Shown: piece by piece, positions 43,635-52,572 of the stretch
Layout: each line of letters begins with the position of its first letter
Position numbering within the stretch: the first letter of the stretch is position 1
Origin: Roseivirga misakiensis
Lineage (GTDB): Bacteria; Bacteroidota; Bacteroidia; Cytophagales; Cyclobacteriaceae
DNA: 64,000 nucleotides
Assembly (NCBI RefSeq): GCF_001747105.1
Contig: NZ_MDGQ01000005.1
Location: forward strand, 806,001 to 870,000
Direction: 5' to 3'
Made by a program: the position numbers and the translations under genes
Notes under the pieces: generated by a model
Told to the model about the DNA's origin: nothing
What the model saw: only the letters and a program-made list of their open reading frames with translations
Database searches by the model: none

Positions 43635-44908
43635 TGATACAAGAAGCATTTCTTCACTTTGTGTGGAAGAATCAATATTTTAATAAATCCAATTTAGTCA
43701 CAGTTTCAGGAGCATCAGTCTCCATTCAGAAAATTGGCTTTCACAACCATCTTGCGGGTCCAGACTTTAAAGAAGCCCAACTCACTATAGATCAAATGCA
43801 ATGGGCTGGTTCGGTAGAAATTCATATCAATTCATCCGATTGGCACAACCACAAGCACTCCAACGATCCGAACTATGGCAACGTCATCTTACATGTGGTT
43901 TATGAGTATGATAAAGAAGTCTTGAACCCTTCGGGGAAACCAATTCCTACGATCGCTTTAAAAGGTTTGATTAAACCCAAGCTTATCGATCGCTATCAGT
44001 TAATGCTTAAAAACACAGACAAAATCCCCTGCGGGACACAGTTGAAGAGTGTGAAAGTGGTCACCCGATTATCCATGCTTGAAAAAACGTTGATTAATCG
44101 GCTGGAGAAAAAGTCAAAAGCAGTGAATGAATTGCTCCTTGAGAATAACTACTCATGGGAAGAAACGGCTTATCAATGGTTGGCCAAAGGTTTTGGCTTT
44201 AAGGTAAACGCCGAGAATATGTTGCGGCTAGCCAGAACTGTCCCTTCGAAATTTCTAAGAAAACATAGTCAGCTTTATCAATATGAGGCACTACTTTTTG
44301 GTGCATCCGGTTTATTGAACATTGATGTGGTAGACGAATACCCTCAACAGTTAAAAAAGGAATATCTATACTTGAAAGCGAAGTATGATATTCAAGAGTC
44401 AATAACTTACAACCAGTGGAATTTTTCTGGGGTTAGGCCTTCTAATTTTCCGACAATTCGAATTGCCCAGTTTGCGGCAATGCTCTGCGAATTTCAGAAT
44501 CTTTTCAGTCTTTTTACAGAGTTCACTGAGCCAAAGTCACTAATAGATAAGTTGATAATGAGACAACCTGATTATTGGATAGATCATGTGGTTATAGACA
44601 AAAAAAGTAAAATGATTACCGGCCCAATGACCAAACAAGCCAAAGTCAACTTATTGATTAATACGACGGTGCCTTTACTTGTGGCCTATGCAAAACATCA
44701 GGATAAATATGAATACATGGAAAAAGCTATGAATCTACTCATGGCCTTACCCAAAGAATCGAATAGAATCACAGCGTTATGGACAGAACACGGTTGGAAT
44801 GTTTCTTCAGCATTTGATAGTCAAGGGCTGATAGAATTGTACAACACCTTTTGTAGTGGCAACCGCTGCATCGACTGTAACATTGGCGCAGAATTAGTAA
44901 GCCGATAA
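43634..44908 (+). CDS. DUF2851 family protein
   Basis: 424 residues, a family of unknown function largely confined to Bacteroidota. The N-terminal part has the signature AGPDFKEAQLTID (about 36-48) and WAGSVEIHINSSDWHNHKHSNDPNY (about 55-79), dense in His, Asp and Glu and therefore a possible metal site. The C-terminus has a cysteine cluster CSGNRCIDC (about 410-418). No signal peptide or TM helix. The acidic/His motif followed by VILHVV resembles a nuclease-like core, but this is a guess. It lies 25 bases after pyrF, with a hairpin over its start. Confidence 0.85.
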   Translation: MIQEAFLHFVWKNQYFNKSNLVTVSGASVSIQKIGFHNHLAGPDFKEAQLTIDQMQWAGSVEIHINSSDWHNHKHSNDPNYGNVILHVVYEYDKEVLNPSGKPIPTIALKGLIKPKLIDRYQLMLKNTDKIPCGTQLKSVKVVTRLSMLEKTLINRLEKKSKAVNELLLENNYSWEETAYQWLAKGFGFKVNAENMLRLARTVPSKFLRKHSQLYQYEALLFGASGLLNIDVVDEYPQQLKKEYLYLKAKYDIQESITYNQWNFSGVRPSNFPTIRIAQFAAMLCEFQNLFSLFTEFTEPKSLIDKLIMRQPDYWIDHVVIDKKSKMITGPMTKQAKVNLLINTTVPLLVAYAKHQDKYEYMEKAMNLLMALPKESNRITALWTEHGWNVSSAFDSQGLIELYNTFCSGNRCIDCNIGAELVSR

Positions 44909-44942
44909 ATGAACCTTAGTGCTTAAATAGCTTCAAAAGCAT

Positions 44943-44950
44943 TATCTTTG
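44943..44950 (+). promoter_or_regulatory. -7 box for the NeuD-like gene
   Basis: TATCTTTG, exact consensus, 19 bases before the ATG at 44970. It overlaps an inverted repeat CTTTGCA/TGCAAAG (44946-44966). Confidence 0.6.
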
Positions 44951-44966
44951 CAGTTCAATTGCAAAG
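44946..44966 (+). promoter_or_regulatory. inverted repeat over promoter and leader
   Basis: CTTTGCA-N7-TGCAAAG, 7-bp arms, ends 3 bases before the ATG of the NeuD-like gene and covers half of the -7 box. It could be an operator or a short leader hairpin. Confidence 0.35.
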
Positions 44967-44969
44967 TGA

Positions 44970-45602
44970 ATGGAAAACCCTGTAATTATTTTTGGTGCAA
45001 ACGCACTTGGCCAAGCAGCTAAAGAGATTTTTGAGAGCAACGACATCATCGTTTATGGTTACCTCGATGATAATGAAGAACTGCATGGCAATGAGCTCGG
45101 CGAATTATCGGTTCTTGGCAGAACTGACGATGACGGACATTTAAAGCTTATTGGTAAGAAATGCGAGGGATTTATCGCAGTAGATGATCGTGCACTTAGA
45201 AAAGGGATTGTAAAGCTTTTAAAAGAGCGAAGAAAGAAAATGCCGGTTAACGCCATTCACAGCAATACAGAAATTGCTCCTACAGCCCACATAGGACACG
45301 GTGAATTTATCAATAGCGGTGTTGTTATTGGTGCAAATGCAAAAATTGGAGACCATTGCATGATTAATAGTAACGCTTTGGTAGACTATAGTGCTCAATT
45401 AGGAGACCTTGTACAAGTAGGAGCTGGAGCAGTGGTGGGTGCAGAGGCGCAGATTGGCGAAAATGTATTTATCGGCTCGGGTGTGACAATAGTACCAGGA
45501 GTCAAAGTTGGAAAGAATGTAAGAATAGGTGCTGGTTCAGTGATTATTGCCGATGTGGGGGATGATAAAACCATGTTCGGAAATCCAGCAAAAGAAGTAT
45601 AG
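44970..45602 (+). CDS. NeuD/PglD-like left-handed beta-helix acyltransferase homologue
   Basis: 210 residues. An N-terminal Rossmann-like subdomain (IIFGANALGQAAKEIF, DIIVYGYLDD; 1-85) precedes a left-handed beta helix of hexapeptide repeats (105-205; IGHGEFINSGVVIGANAKIGDHC, ending GSVIIADV and MFGNPAKEV). This is the sialic-acid/UDP-sugar O- or N-acyltransferase architecture. In active PglD/NeuD the residue in the loop SALxxH is a catalytic histidine; here the equivalent position reads NALVDY, so Tyr140 replaces it. It may be inactive, regulatory, or use another base. Its own promoter box lies at 44943. It is not in a sugar-biosynthesis cluster. Confidence 0.8.
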   Translation: MENPVIIFGANALGQAAKEIFESNDIIVYGYLDDNEELHGNELGELSVLGRTDDDGHLKLIGKKCEGFIAVDDRALRKGIVKLLKERRKKMPVNAIHSNTEIAPTAHIGHGEFINSGVVIGANAKIGDHCMINSNALVDYSAQLGDLVQVGAGAVVGAEAQIGENVFIGSGVTIVPGVKVGKNVRIGAGSVIIADVGDDKTMFGNPAKEV

Positions 45603-45655
45603 AAACAATTTTTTAGTTATCGTATAACCACCCTACAAGCAATAGGGCAGGAATT

Positions 45656-46621
45656 ATGGAAAAGGAATACTCAATATTACTGTATTACTGCTATGCCAAA
45701 ATCGAGGATTTTGAGGCATACAGAGAAGAGCATCACTTGTTTTGCGTTGAAAATAACCTAAGAGGTAGAATTATTATCTCGCCTGAAGGGCTAAATGGAA
45801 CAGTTTCCGGACTTAAAGAAGATTGTGAGGCTTATATGAAGTATGTCCATGCCGATGAGCGTTTTGGTCATACTGAATTCAAGGTTGAAGCTCATGATCG
45901 CATGGCTTTTGCCAAACTTCACGTGCGAGTGAAACCCGAAATAGTTCATTCAAGCCTAAGACACATCGATCCAAATATAGAGACTGGTACTTATGTTGAG
46001 CCTGAAGAATTTAGAGAGATATTAGAAAAGCAGGATGATGATACTGTAATCCTTGATGTCAGGAGTAATTATGAACATAAAGTAGGGAAGTTTAAGAATG
46101 CTCTGACTTTGGACATCGATAACTTCAGGGATTTTCCGCAAGAAGTGGAGCAATTAGAGCATCTTAAGAAAAAGAAAGTCATCACCTATTGTACCGGTGG
46201 GATTAAGTGTGAAAAGGCCAGTGCATATCTATTGGAACAAGGCTTTGAAAATGTTTACCAGCTCCATGGTGGCATTATTAAATATGGTCTAGAAGCTGAA
46301 GGAAAGGACTTTGAGGGCAAATGCTATGTGTTTGATAATAGGATTACAGCTGATGTAAATTCGGTTAACCCTTCTATTTTATCCAAATGTTTTATTTCGG
46401 GAGTGCCGACCGATCGAATGGTTAACTGTGCAAATCCTGAATGTAATGCGCATATCCCAATGTCAGAAGAAGCGGGTTGGTTAATGGATGGCTGTTGCTC
46501 AGAAGAATGCAGAAAAAATCCTGCCAGACGGCCGTATGATGGCACGGGTTACTATCAGAAAAATACTAATCACTATAACCCATTAAAAGGGGTGAAGAGA
46601 GACCCTGCTAAAATCGACTAA
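45656..46621 (+). CDS. trhO: tRNA uridine(34) hydroxylase (rhodanese-type)
   Basis: 321 residues. N-terminal acylphosphatase-like domain (1-95), central rhodanese domain with catalytic Cys179 in YCTGGIKCEKA (178-188), and C-terminal cysteine clusters (CANPEC, CCSEEC) likely binding zinc. It matches the YceA/TrhO family, which hydroxylates U34 of tRNA in an oxygen-dependent way. An AGGA purine run precedes the ATG. The stop overlaps the next start as TAATG, so the phosphorylase gene is coupled to it. Confidence 0.93.
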   Translation: MEKEYSILLYYCYAKIEDFEAYREEHHLFCVENNLRGRIIISPEGLNGTVSGLKEDCEAYMKYVHADERFGHTEFKVEAHDRMAFAKLHVRVKPEIVHSSLRHIDPNIETGTYVEPEEFREILEKQDDDTVILDVRSNYEHKVGKFKNALTLDIDNFRDFPQEVEQLEHLKKKKVITYCTGGIKCEKASAYLLEQGFENVYQLHGGIIKYGLEAEGKDFEGKCYVFDNRITADVNSVNPSILSKCFISGVPTDRMVNCANPECNAHIPMSEEAGWLMDGCCSEECRKNPARRPYDGTGYYQKNTNHYNPLKGVKRDPAKID

Positions 46622-47481
46622 TGGTACGTATCCCTGAGTCAGAACTGATTTTAACAGATGACGGTAGAGTTTATCACTTAAACTTATTGCCAGAAATGGT
46701 GGCCGATACCATCATCGTAGTCGGAGATCCAGATAGAGTACCGAAAGTAAGTCGTTATTTCGATCAAGTGGAACATCGCGTAAATAGCCGAGAGCTGGTT
46801 ACGCATACGGGCAGTATTAGTGGAACTCGTTTATCAGTCATGAGCTCTGGAATGGGAACGGACAACGTCGAGTTGCTGATGACCGAGCTCGATGCTCTTG
46901 TCAATGTTAACCTGAAAACCAGAATGGTCAATAAGGAGCTCAAAGAATTGAGGATTATACGAATTGGAACATCTGGATGTCTCCAAGAGGATATTCCTAT
47001 TGATGCACACTTGGTTTCTGAAGCCGCATTGGGATTAGATACGCTCATGAGCTTTTATGATTGGAAGTCTAATGAACGTATAAATGAATTTCTGGCTTCA
47101 CTCAGAAATCAGTTGGATCTTAATTTTGATCCGTATTTGGCTGAAGCTTCAAGCGAATTATTAGCGTTATTTCAAACAGACTTCCATCGTGGCGTCACGA
47201 TTACGGCTCCGGGTTTTTACGCACCACAAGGTAGGCAGGTGAGGTTGAAGCCAAGAATCGACGGCATGGTGGATAAGTTAGCACAGATGGAAACACCTTT
47301 CGGTCGTTTTACTAACCTCGAAATGGAAACTGCTGGTTATTACGCCATGGCAAAACTATTGGGTCATCAAATGATTAGCCTGAATGCCTTGATCGCCAAT
47401 AGACCCAGGCAAGAGTTCTCAGAAAATCACGAGGCGGCCGTCGATCGGCTTATTCAGCGGGTGATTGAACGCCTTATTTAA
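46621..47481 (+). CDS. nucleoside phosphorylase (uridine phosphorylase-like)
   Basis: 286 residues. Phosphate-binding GDPDRVPKVSRYF (38-50), the IRIGTSGCLQ segment (about 116-125) and EMETAGYYAMA (about 238-248), where Glu/Met bind ribose: the PNP/UDP-1 family. The sequence is nearest to uridine phosphorylases, but specificity cannot be settled by eye. Its ATG overlaps the trhO stop (TAATG). Confidence 0.87.
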   Translation: MVRIPESELILTDDGRVYHLNLLPEMVADTIIVVGDPDRVPKVSRYFDQVEHRVNSRELVTHTGSISGTRLSVMSSGMGTDNVELLMTELDALVNVNLKTRMVNKELKELRIIRIGTSGCLQEDIPIDAHLVSEAALGLDTLMSFYDWKSNERINEFLASLRNQLDLNFDPYLAEASSELLALFQTDFHRGVTITAPGFYAPQGRQVRLKPRIDGMVDKLAQMETPFGRFTNLEMETAGYYAMAKLLGHQMISLNALIANRPRQEFSENHEAAVDRLIQRVIERLI

Positions 47482-47510
47482 AAACAATTCCCCGTCTTAG
47501 GCATTTGACT

Positions 47511-48095
47511 CTATTTCTTCTTTGGTTTTAGTTTGCCCTGAATTAACAAATTAAACTCAGTACACGTTAAAACCCCATTTGTTGAAAAGGGGCATACTTT
47601 GTAGAGCTTTTCCCCAAGTGGATCAATGGTTATAATCAAATCGTCTCCCTTACATACTGGGCAAGAGATCGGCTTATCATCACTACACTTAATTGTATTT
47701 TGGTAGAAGAATTTTTTGTTGACATCGGCAGAAGAAATTACACCACGGTTATCTCTAAAACCTTTTTCGGCCTTGTCTAGTAATAGAATAGTTTCCTTAG
47801 AAAATTGACCGGTGCTACCTTTCAATTCAAGGTATTTATTGAGCCAATCGATGCTCTGAGTATATTTTTTTAGGAATAATGAGTTCTTACCAAAATGAAA
47901 ACAGAAGTCGGCAGGCAACACTTCAATAGCATCTAAAGCCCTCATAAAGTAAACATCCGCTTCGGTATATTTTTCCTGATCCATCATTACGACGGCTGAA
48001 TCTATATTTAACCTAGGGTCCGCAGGGCGTTCCACGATTTGAGCTTGGGTCAGGCTCGCGGTGAGTAAGAAACTCAACAGAAGGAATTGCTTCAT
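47511..48095 (-). CDS. secreted TPR-like protein with cysteine cluster
   Basis: 194 residues. Signal peptide 1-18 (LTASLTQAQ). Residues about 30-115 show helical-repeat spacing like a pair of TPR units (AVVMMDQEKYTEADVYFMRAL, SLFLKKYTQSIDWLNKYLEL). The C-terminal part has CPVCKG (Cys145/148), then Cys168 and Cys178, a zinc-ribbon-like arrangement, and a basic KPKKK end. Family not recognised. It converges on the phosphorylase gene with 29 bases between stops. Confidence 0.75.
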   Translation of the reverse strand: MKQFLLLSFLLTASLTQAQIVERPADPRLNIDSAVVMMDQEKYTEADVYFMRALDAIEVLPADFCFHFGKNSLFLKKYTQSIDWLNKYLELKGSTGQFSKETILLLDKAEKGFRDNRGVISSADVNKKFFYQNTIKCSDDKPISCPVCKGDDLIITIDPLGEKLYKVCPFSTNGVLTCTEFNLLIQGKLKPKKK

Positions 48096-48135
48096 AAAAC
48101 TTGGTCTGTTGCTAAATTAATAAAGTTTAGACACT

Positions 48136-48159
48136 AAAAAGCCCCGGATATACCGAGGC
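48136..48159 (-). terminator. terminator after the 38-residue membrane peptide gene
   Basis: On the minus strand the stem GCCTCGG/CCGGGGC (with a wobble) around TATAT is followed by TTTTT. It lies 49 bases beyond the small ORF stop and upstream of the TPR-like gene, so it must end a transcript coming from the small gene. Confidence 0.7.
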
Positions 48160-48207
48160 CATACATCTTAACAGTATTTAACGATGTTAGAATACTGGAC
48201 CTGTTAC

Positions 48208-48324
48208 CTATTTGCTACTTCTCTTTTTTTTAGGAAGCGCAATTTTCTTGCCTGCTATGCTGTAAATGCCAAGACCTGTGGCAATTACTGCAGCTGCTGT
48301 TATAAATAGTGTTTTCTTTTTCAT
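48208..48324 (-). CDS. 38-residue single-span cationic membrane peptide
   Basis: Translated on the minus strand from ATG at 48324: four charged N-terminal residues MKKK, a hydrophobic span of about 18 residues (TLFITAAAVIATGLGIYSIA), then a very basic tail ending LPKKKRSSK. A textbook small membrane protein. Supports for reality: a clear coding-like composition, a stop followed by an intrinsic terminator, and isolation in a gap with no other use. Function unknown. A chance ORF is the alternative. Confidence 0.6.
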   Translation of the reverse strand: MKKKTLFITAAAVIATGLGIYSIAGKKIALPKKKRSSK

Positions 48325-48553
48325 CCCTTTTATTATGCTTACTCTTCTTATACGACAATCTATGTGCCAAGTTTGTTACACGTTAAATAAATTTTATTCT
48401 TTTTTATAGATCCTCCATTAGTTAACAACTGTAAGCTTCCTGACCCTTAAAGACTGTATTAGTACTTTGGATAAAATCCACTAGTCAATTATCGGTTTAG
48501 ATATGTCCATTTCTTTTCTAATTTAAACGCCCAAGCATAAACCAAAACCCTTT

Positions 48554-49927
48554 ATGAAGAAGACGTTTAAAATTTTAGGAATGATTGCCTTCTTAATGTC
48601 ATTTCAAGGATTGTCGGCACAACAAGCTCCACCTGAGATTGACATTAGGATATATGATATCATTAATAATACTTCAGCCGATAGAATTGAAACTGACATT
48701 AGGCGCTTAGCCAATTTCGGAACACGAAATACTTTTTCCGACACAGTTTCTGAAACCAGAGGAATTGGTGCGGCTAGAAGATGGATTAAATCCGAATTCG
48801 AGAAGATTTCTGAAGAATGCGGTGGTTGCTTAGAGGTGTTTTATCAAAAGGATTTTGTGGAAAAAACACAAGGAAGCCGGGTACCACATAGCGCTTGGGT
48901 TGTAAATGTGGTGGCAGTGCTACGCGGTACCGATTATCCGAATTCCTATGTAATGATGTCTGGAGATATTGATTCTAGAGCATCAAATACGATGGATTAT
49001 GAAATAGACGCACCGGGGGCTAATGATAACGCTTCTGGTATGGCCGGAGCACTTGAGGCCGCCCGTGTGATGACAAAATACAAGTTTAAGCATAGTGTGG
49101 CTTTTGTTGGTCTATCAGGTGAGGAGCAAGGTTTATTTGGTGGCCGAGGTTTAGCGAAATATGCCCAAGAGAATAATTGGGAGATCATAGGCGTATTAAA
49201 CAACGACATGATTGGTAATATAGAAGGTGTTGATGGGGTGATCGATAACCGAACTTTCCGAATCTTTTCTGAACCAACGCCAGCTAATGAAACGGCACGC
49301 CAGCGGGGTGCTCGAAGATTCGCTGGAGGCGAAGTAGATGGTATTTCAAGGCAGCTCGCAAGATATATTCACGGGCAAGTAAAAACGTATATGCCTGAAA
49401 TGAATCCGATGATGATTTATCGTTTAGATAGGTTCGGAAGAGGCGGCCATCATAGACCGTTCAATGATTTGGGTTTTGCAGGAGTAAGAATCATGGAAGC
49501 ACATGAAAATTACAACCGTCAACATCAAAATATAAGAGAGGAAAATGGTATTAAGTATGGCGACGTAATTGAAGGGGTGAATTTTCCTTATGCCAAAAAG
49601 CTTACTGCGGTTAACGCCATTTCAATGGCAGGTTTGGCTTGGGCGCCACCAGCACCAAAGGATGTAAGAATTGGAGGCGCCGTTAGGCCATCCACTACGT
49701 TACAATGGGCTAAGTCTGATGACCCCAATATTGCGGGTTATAAGCTCTATTGGAGATTAACAACTTCCCCGACTTGGGATAATTTCAAATATGTTTCGGG
49801 AGTAAATGAGCATACCTTGGAGGGAATAGTGATTGATAATTACTATTTCGGAGTTTCCGCAGTTGGTAAAGATGGTAATGAATCGCCAGTGGTGTTTCCG
49901 GCACAACAAATCCGAAGAAGGAGATAG
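48554..49927 (+). CDS. M28 family metallopeptidase with C-terminal FN3-like domain
   Basis: 457 residues. Signal peptide 1-22. The M28 core carries APGANDNASG (153-162, bridging Asp158), GLSGEEQGLFGG (187-197, catalytic Glu190 and Glu191) and NNDMIGN (216-222, Asp218). The first metal ligand, normally His in SGHYDSR, is here Asp138 (SGDIDSR), an unusual substitution. A fibronectin III-like domain follows (about 370-450; RPSTTLQWAKSDDPNIAGYKLYWR). Exported zinc aminopeptidase by family; activity is uncertain because of the substitution. A bidirectional terminator lies 19 bases after it. Confidence 0.88.
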   Translation: MKKTFKILGMIAFLMSFQGLSAQQAPPEIDIRIYDIINNTSADRIETDIRRLANFGTRNTFSDTVSETRGIGAARRWIKSEFEKISEECGGCLEVFYQKDFVEKTQGSRVPHSAWVVNVVAVLRGTDYPNSYVMMSGDIDSRASNTMDYEIDAPGANDNASGMAGALEAARVMTKYKFKHSVAFVGLSGEEQGLFGGRGLAKYAQENNWEIIGVLNNDMIGNIEGVDGVIDNRTFRIFSEPTPANETARQRGARRFAGGEVDGISRQLARYIHGQVKTYMPEMNPMMIYRLDRFGRGGHHRPFNDLGFAGVRIMEAHENYNRQHQNIREENGIKYGDVIEGVNFPYAKKLTAVNAISMAGLAWAPPAPKDVRIGGAVRPSTTLQWAKSDDPNIAGYKLYWRLTTSPTWDNFKYVSGVNEHTLEGIVIDNYYFGVSAVGKDGNESPVVFPAQQIRRRR

Positions 49928-49945
49928 ATTTTGATAAAGAGAGAC

Positions 49946-49979
49946 AATAAAAAAGGGAGCTTAGGCTCCCTTTTTTATT
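49946..49979. terminator. bidirectional terminator between M28 and GT2 genes
   Basis: A perfect 15-bp stem (AATAAAAAAGGGAGC with its complement) around TTAG, with A and T runs on both sides. It serves both converging genes. Confidence 0.92.
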
Positions 49980-49994
49980 GCTTAATCTATTCCA

Positions 49995-51035
49995 TTAAAG
50001 GAAAAACCAATAGTCTTTCACTGGCCGTTTACCCCAAGATTCAAGTTGATCTTCAATTTGTTTTTTGCCTTCGGGAGAAGCCACTACGATCATTATTTGA
50101 GGAGCATCTAGATTTGGAATAATATCTAAATGCGCTGTTTGGATATCGTAAATATTTACTCCAACCTTACGCTCATTATCAGAAACCCAATGAAATTTAC
50201 TTTCATAATTTAAGAGCGATTTAGCCATGTCTTTTCCATTTCGACCTGTACCCCAAAGCACAAGTGGTCTAGCCTGGTCTCTATCAATATCGTAGAAGTA
50301 TCTAAGTTTCATCTCAAAATACCGATTGTCTTTATACTCCTCCCAAGTCCTAGAAATTCTATTCGATCGATCTCGCCAATAGTGTAAAACTTTATCTATC
50401 CCTTTGACCTTTAGGCCATGCTTATAAAACCGAAAACAGAGATCGTAATCTTCAGGGTAGACCTCTGGATTAAATCCATCAACAAGTTCAAAGTCATCGC
50501 GGTGAATGATCCAACAGTGGGATGGTATTACGCATTCTTGATATATTTCTTGGTAGTGTTTGCTTTCTTTGGCCACTTGATTTAGCCAATTCTCATACCT
50601 AAGAAATCCACCACCAACTTCTCCTTCATCCACAAAATGCTCAGTACCCCCAGCAATGATATTCCCTTTGCCATATTGCATCCACTCTCGCACAAGCGTA
50701 TCGAGCTTATCAAAGGGCATTTTATCATCCGAGTCCATCCGGTTAATCAATTCTCCCTGAGCATATTGATACCCGTGTTTCAGAGTAGGGATAAGCTTTT
50801 TTCTTTCACTGTGAAAGACCCGTATTCGCCTATCTTTTTGTGCATAATACGTCAATATTTCAGGAGTAGCATCTGTTGAATGATCATTGATGGCAATCAG
50901 CTCCCAATTTTGGTAAGATTGAGCTAAAATTGAATCAAGACATTCCTCCAAATAAGGTGCAGTATCTTTAGCCGCCATGATTATAGAGACAAGTGGTAGC
51001 GCCTTATTTGAAGTTATATCATCTGGATAGGCCAA
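49995..51035 (-). CDS. GT2 glycosyltransferase with C-terminal Rossmann-like domain
   Basis: 346 residues. GT-A fold with VSIIMAAKDTAPYLEECLDSIL (16-37), the nucleotide site INDHSTD (49-55) and the metal motif DSDD (101-104). From about 252 a second domain begins with PLVLWGTGRNGKDMAKSL, a dinucleotide-binding-like Gly-rich loop, ending VKDYWFFL. Cytosolic. Sugar and acceptor unknown; isolated from any polysaccharide cluster. It lies 28 bases after the anti-sigma-like gene on the same strand. Confidence 0.87.
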   Translation of the reverse strand: MAYPDDITSNKALPLVSIIMAAKDTAPYLEECLDSILAQSYQNWELIAINDHSTDATPEILTYYAQKDRRIRVFHSERKKLIPTLKHGYQYAQGELINRMDSDDKMPFDKLDTLVREWMQYGKGNIIAGGTEHFVDEGEVGGGFLRYENWLNQVAKESKHYQEIYQECVIPSHCWIIHRDDFELVDGFNPEVYPEDYDLCFRFYKHGLKVKGIDKVLHYWRDRSNRISRTWEEYKDNRYFEMKLRYFYDIDRDQARPLVLWGTGRNGKDMAKSLLNYESKFHWVSDNERKVGVNIYDIQTAHLDIIPNLDAPQIMIVVASPEGKKQIEDQLESWGKRPVKDYWFFL

Positions 51036-51063
51036 GTGTATTTTTATTGGTTAAGACTGATTC

Positions 51064-52572
51064 TCAATTATCGTCTATTTTGGAGATAGTGTCTAACCCA
51101 AACATGGAAATTTCTTTAAAATCATCATTAAAAATACTTTCCTGAATATCCTTAGAGTTGAGTTCTCCTGTAACGGAGCCATTGAATTTATTATCTTTGA
51201 AATCTCCAAGCATAATAAATTCGTTGTTCATCAGGAGTTTGGTATGTGACCCGGATGAGACATCATATTTTAAAAATACATCGCGCAAATCCAGGTTTAC
51301 TAAATCACTTACTTTTTCTCTGTTAACGGTGAGTAGCTCGGGATTGAGTTCTATTCTAACATCTACTTTTTTCGAACTAATTACATCAGCTTTGTAAAGC
51401 ACATCGTAAACGGCTCTCCTTAATTGCTTAAGTTTTTTTCGTGTAAGAATATTCCTTTTCCGAACACCTGACTTGTCAAATATCGAAGGGTTTTTGGACT
51501 GTTTGAATACGATATTATACTCCTCTTGGCCACCTTTTCCTCTAATAATTGGAGGTGCCGGGCGCGGTGGTGCATAAGGTTGAAAGAATGAACCACCAGT
51601 TCGTTTAGGCTCAGCTATAGGCGATACCGTTACTTGTCTTATCGACCTCAGTGTATCTGATTTTGTGGGAGAGCCATTGGTTATCTTTTCATCACTAAAA
51701 AGATCAAAGTCTTCGCCATTATCATAACCCTTAAATTGAATATCCATTGCTCTGCCAAGCGCACTTCCAGAAAATCCTTCCTCTGTAAAGTCACCGACCA
51801 TGATGTATTTTTTGTCAACAACAATGCGTCTTTGTGGACTATATGAAACATTATACGACGCCAATAAGTCCTCATAACGCTTTATTTGAGGAGGCGTGAG
51901 GGTGTGGTGATTGATCTTCGGTTTTCGCTTGTTAAACTCTACAATAATAAAGTTGTAATTGCTCCGATTGAGTCCGTCCTGCTTCACATACTTAATCAAC
52001 TTACTCTTAAGACTTCTTAATTGTGCACCTGTCAGTGAAATTGGCGATGTTTTCGTTGGGGAAGTATTGAATTGGACTGCCTGTCCCGCATCCAGATGAT
52101 TCAAGCTAGGAATCAAAGAGCCAATTGATGATGTTGTATCATTTGGTTCCTCCTGACTCCTAGTAACCTGTGCAGGCTGAATATTTGCCTTTTTGTTAGG
52201 CTTACTCGGCGTTGTTTGTTGTTCATTGGGTGGTTCACCCTCTTTCGGTGCCGTGTCAACTGCTGACACTTCCTCTTGGGTAGTATCCGTATAAATGGTT
52301 TGTTCTTGTTCGACCTCTGGGACGTTTTGAGGAATCGGTTGGAGATTCTCTTCATTATTCGGAGTGCTAAAATAAAGTATCGCACTCGTGACCACTGTGA
52401 TGACTGTTGTTGTCATGATAATTGAGTTTAAATTGAAATTTTGAAACCAGTTGTTCGTCGGGGGAGGGAGTGTCGGAATGCTGGCAATAAACTCCAAGAC
52501 GACCTCTTTAGAGAGCTCCGTTGGCACCTGTTTTGCCTTTTCAAACATGCCTGAATTATCTATCGATTTCAT
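51064..52572 (-). CDS. putative anti-sigma membrane protein with duplicated C-terminal domain
   Basis: 502 residues. A short cytosolic part (1-48; PTELSKEVVLEFIASIP), one TM helix (51-68) and a long Pro/Gln/Thr-rich periplasmic linker (75-180). The C-terminal half repeats a domain of about 100 residues twice: about 190-285 with KKYIMVGDFTEEGFSGSALG, and about 378-478 with NEFIMLGDFKDNKFNGSVTG. Its start overlaps the ECF sigma gene stop by 4 bases, and the topology fits an anti-sigma factor. No canonical RskA or FecR domain is recognised, so the anti-sigma role rests on coupling and topology. Confidence 0.75.
   Translation of the reverse strand: MKSIDNSGMFEKAKQVPTELSKEVVLEFIASIPTLPPPTNNWFQNFNLNSIIMTTTVITVVTSAILYFSTPNNEENLQPIPQNVPEVEQEQTIYTDTTQEEVSAVDTAPKEGEPPNEQQTTPSKPNKKANIQPAQVTRSQEEPNDTTSSIGSLIPSLNHLDAGQAVQFNTSPTKTSPISLTGAQLRSLKSKLIKYVKQDGLNRSNYNFIIVEFNKRKPKINHHTLTPPQIKRYEDLLASYNVSYSPQRRIVVDKKYIMVGDFTEEGFSGSALGRAMDIQFKGYDNGEDFDLFSDEKITNGSPTKSDTLRSIRQVTVSPIAEPKRTGGSFFQPYAPPRPAPPIIRGKGGQEEYNIVFKQSKNPSIFDKSGVRKRNILTRKKLKQLRRAVYDVLYKADVISSKKVDVRIELNPELLTVNREKVSDLVNLDLRDVFLKYDVSSGSHTKLLMNNEFIMLGDFKDNKFNGSVTGELNSKDIQESIFNDDFKEISMFGLDTISKIDDN

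Larger units (their letters stand above)
48096..48553. other. 458-base region with one small gene
   Basis: Between the TPR-like gene and the M28 peptidase gene. It holds a terminator (48136-48159), a 38-residue minus-strand gene (48208-48324) and 229 bases of AT-rich sequence before the peptidase in which I see no clear promoter; TAGTACTTTG near 48459 is one base too long to match the -7 box. Confidence 0.6.
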
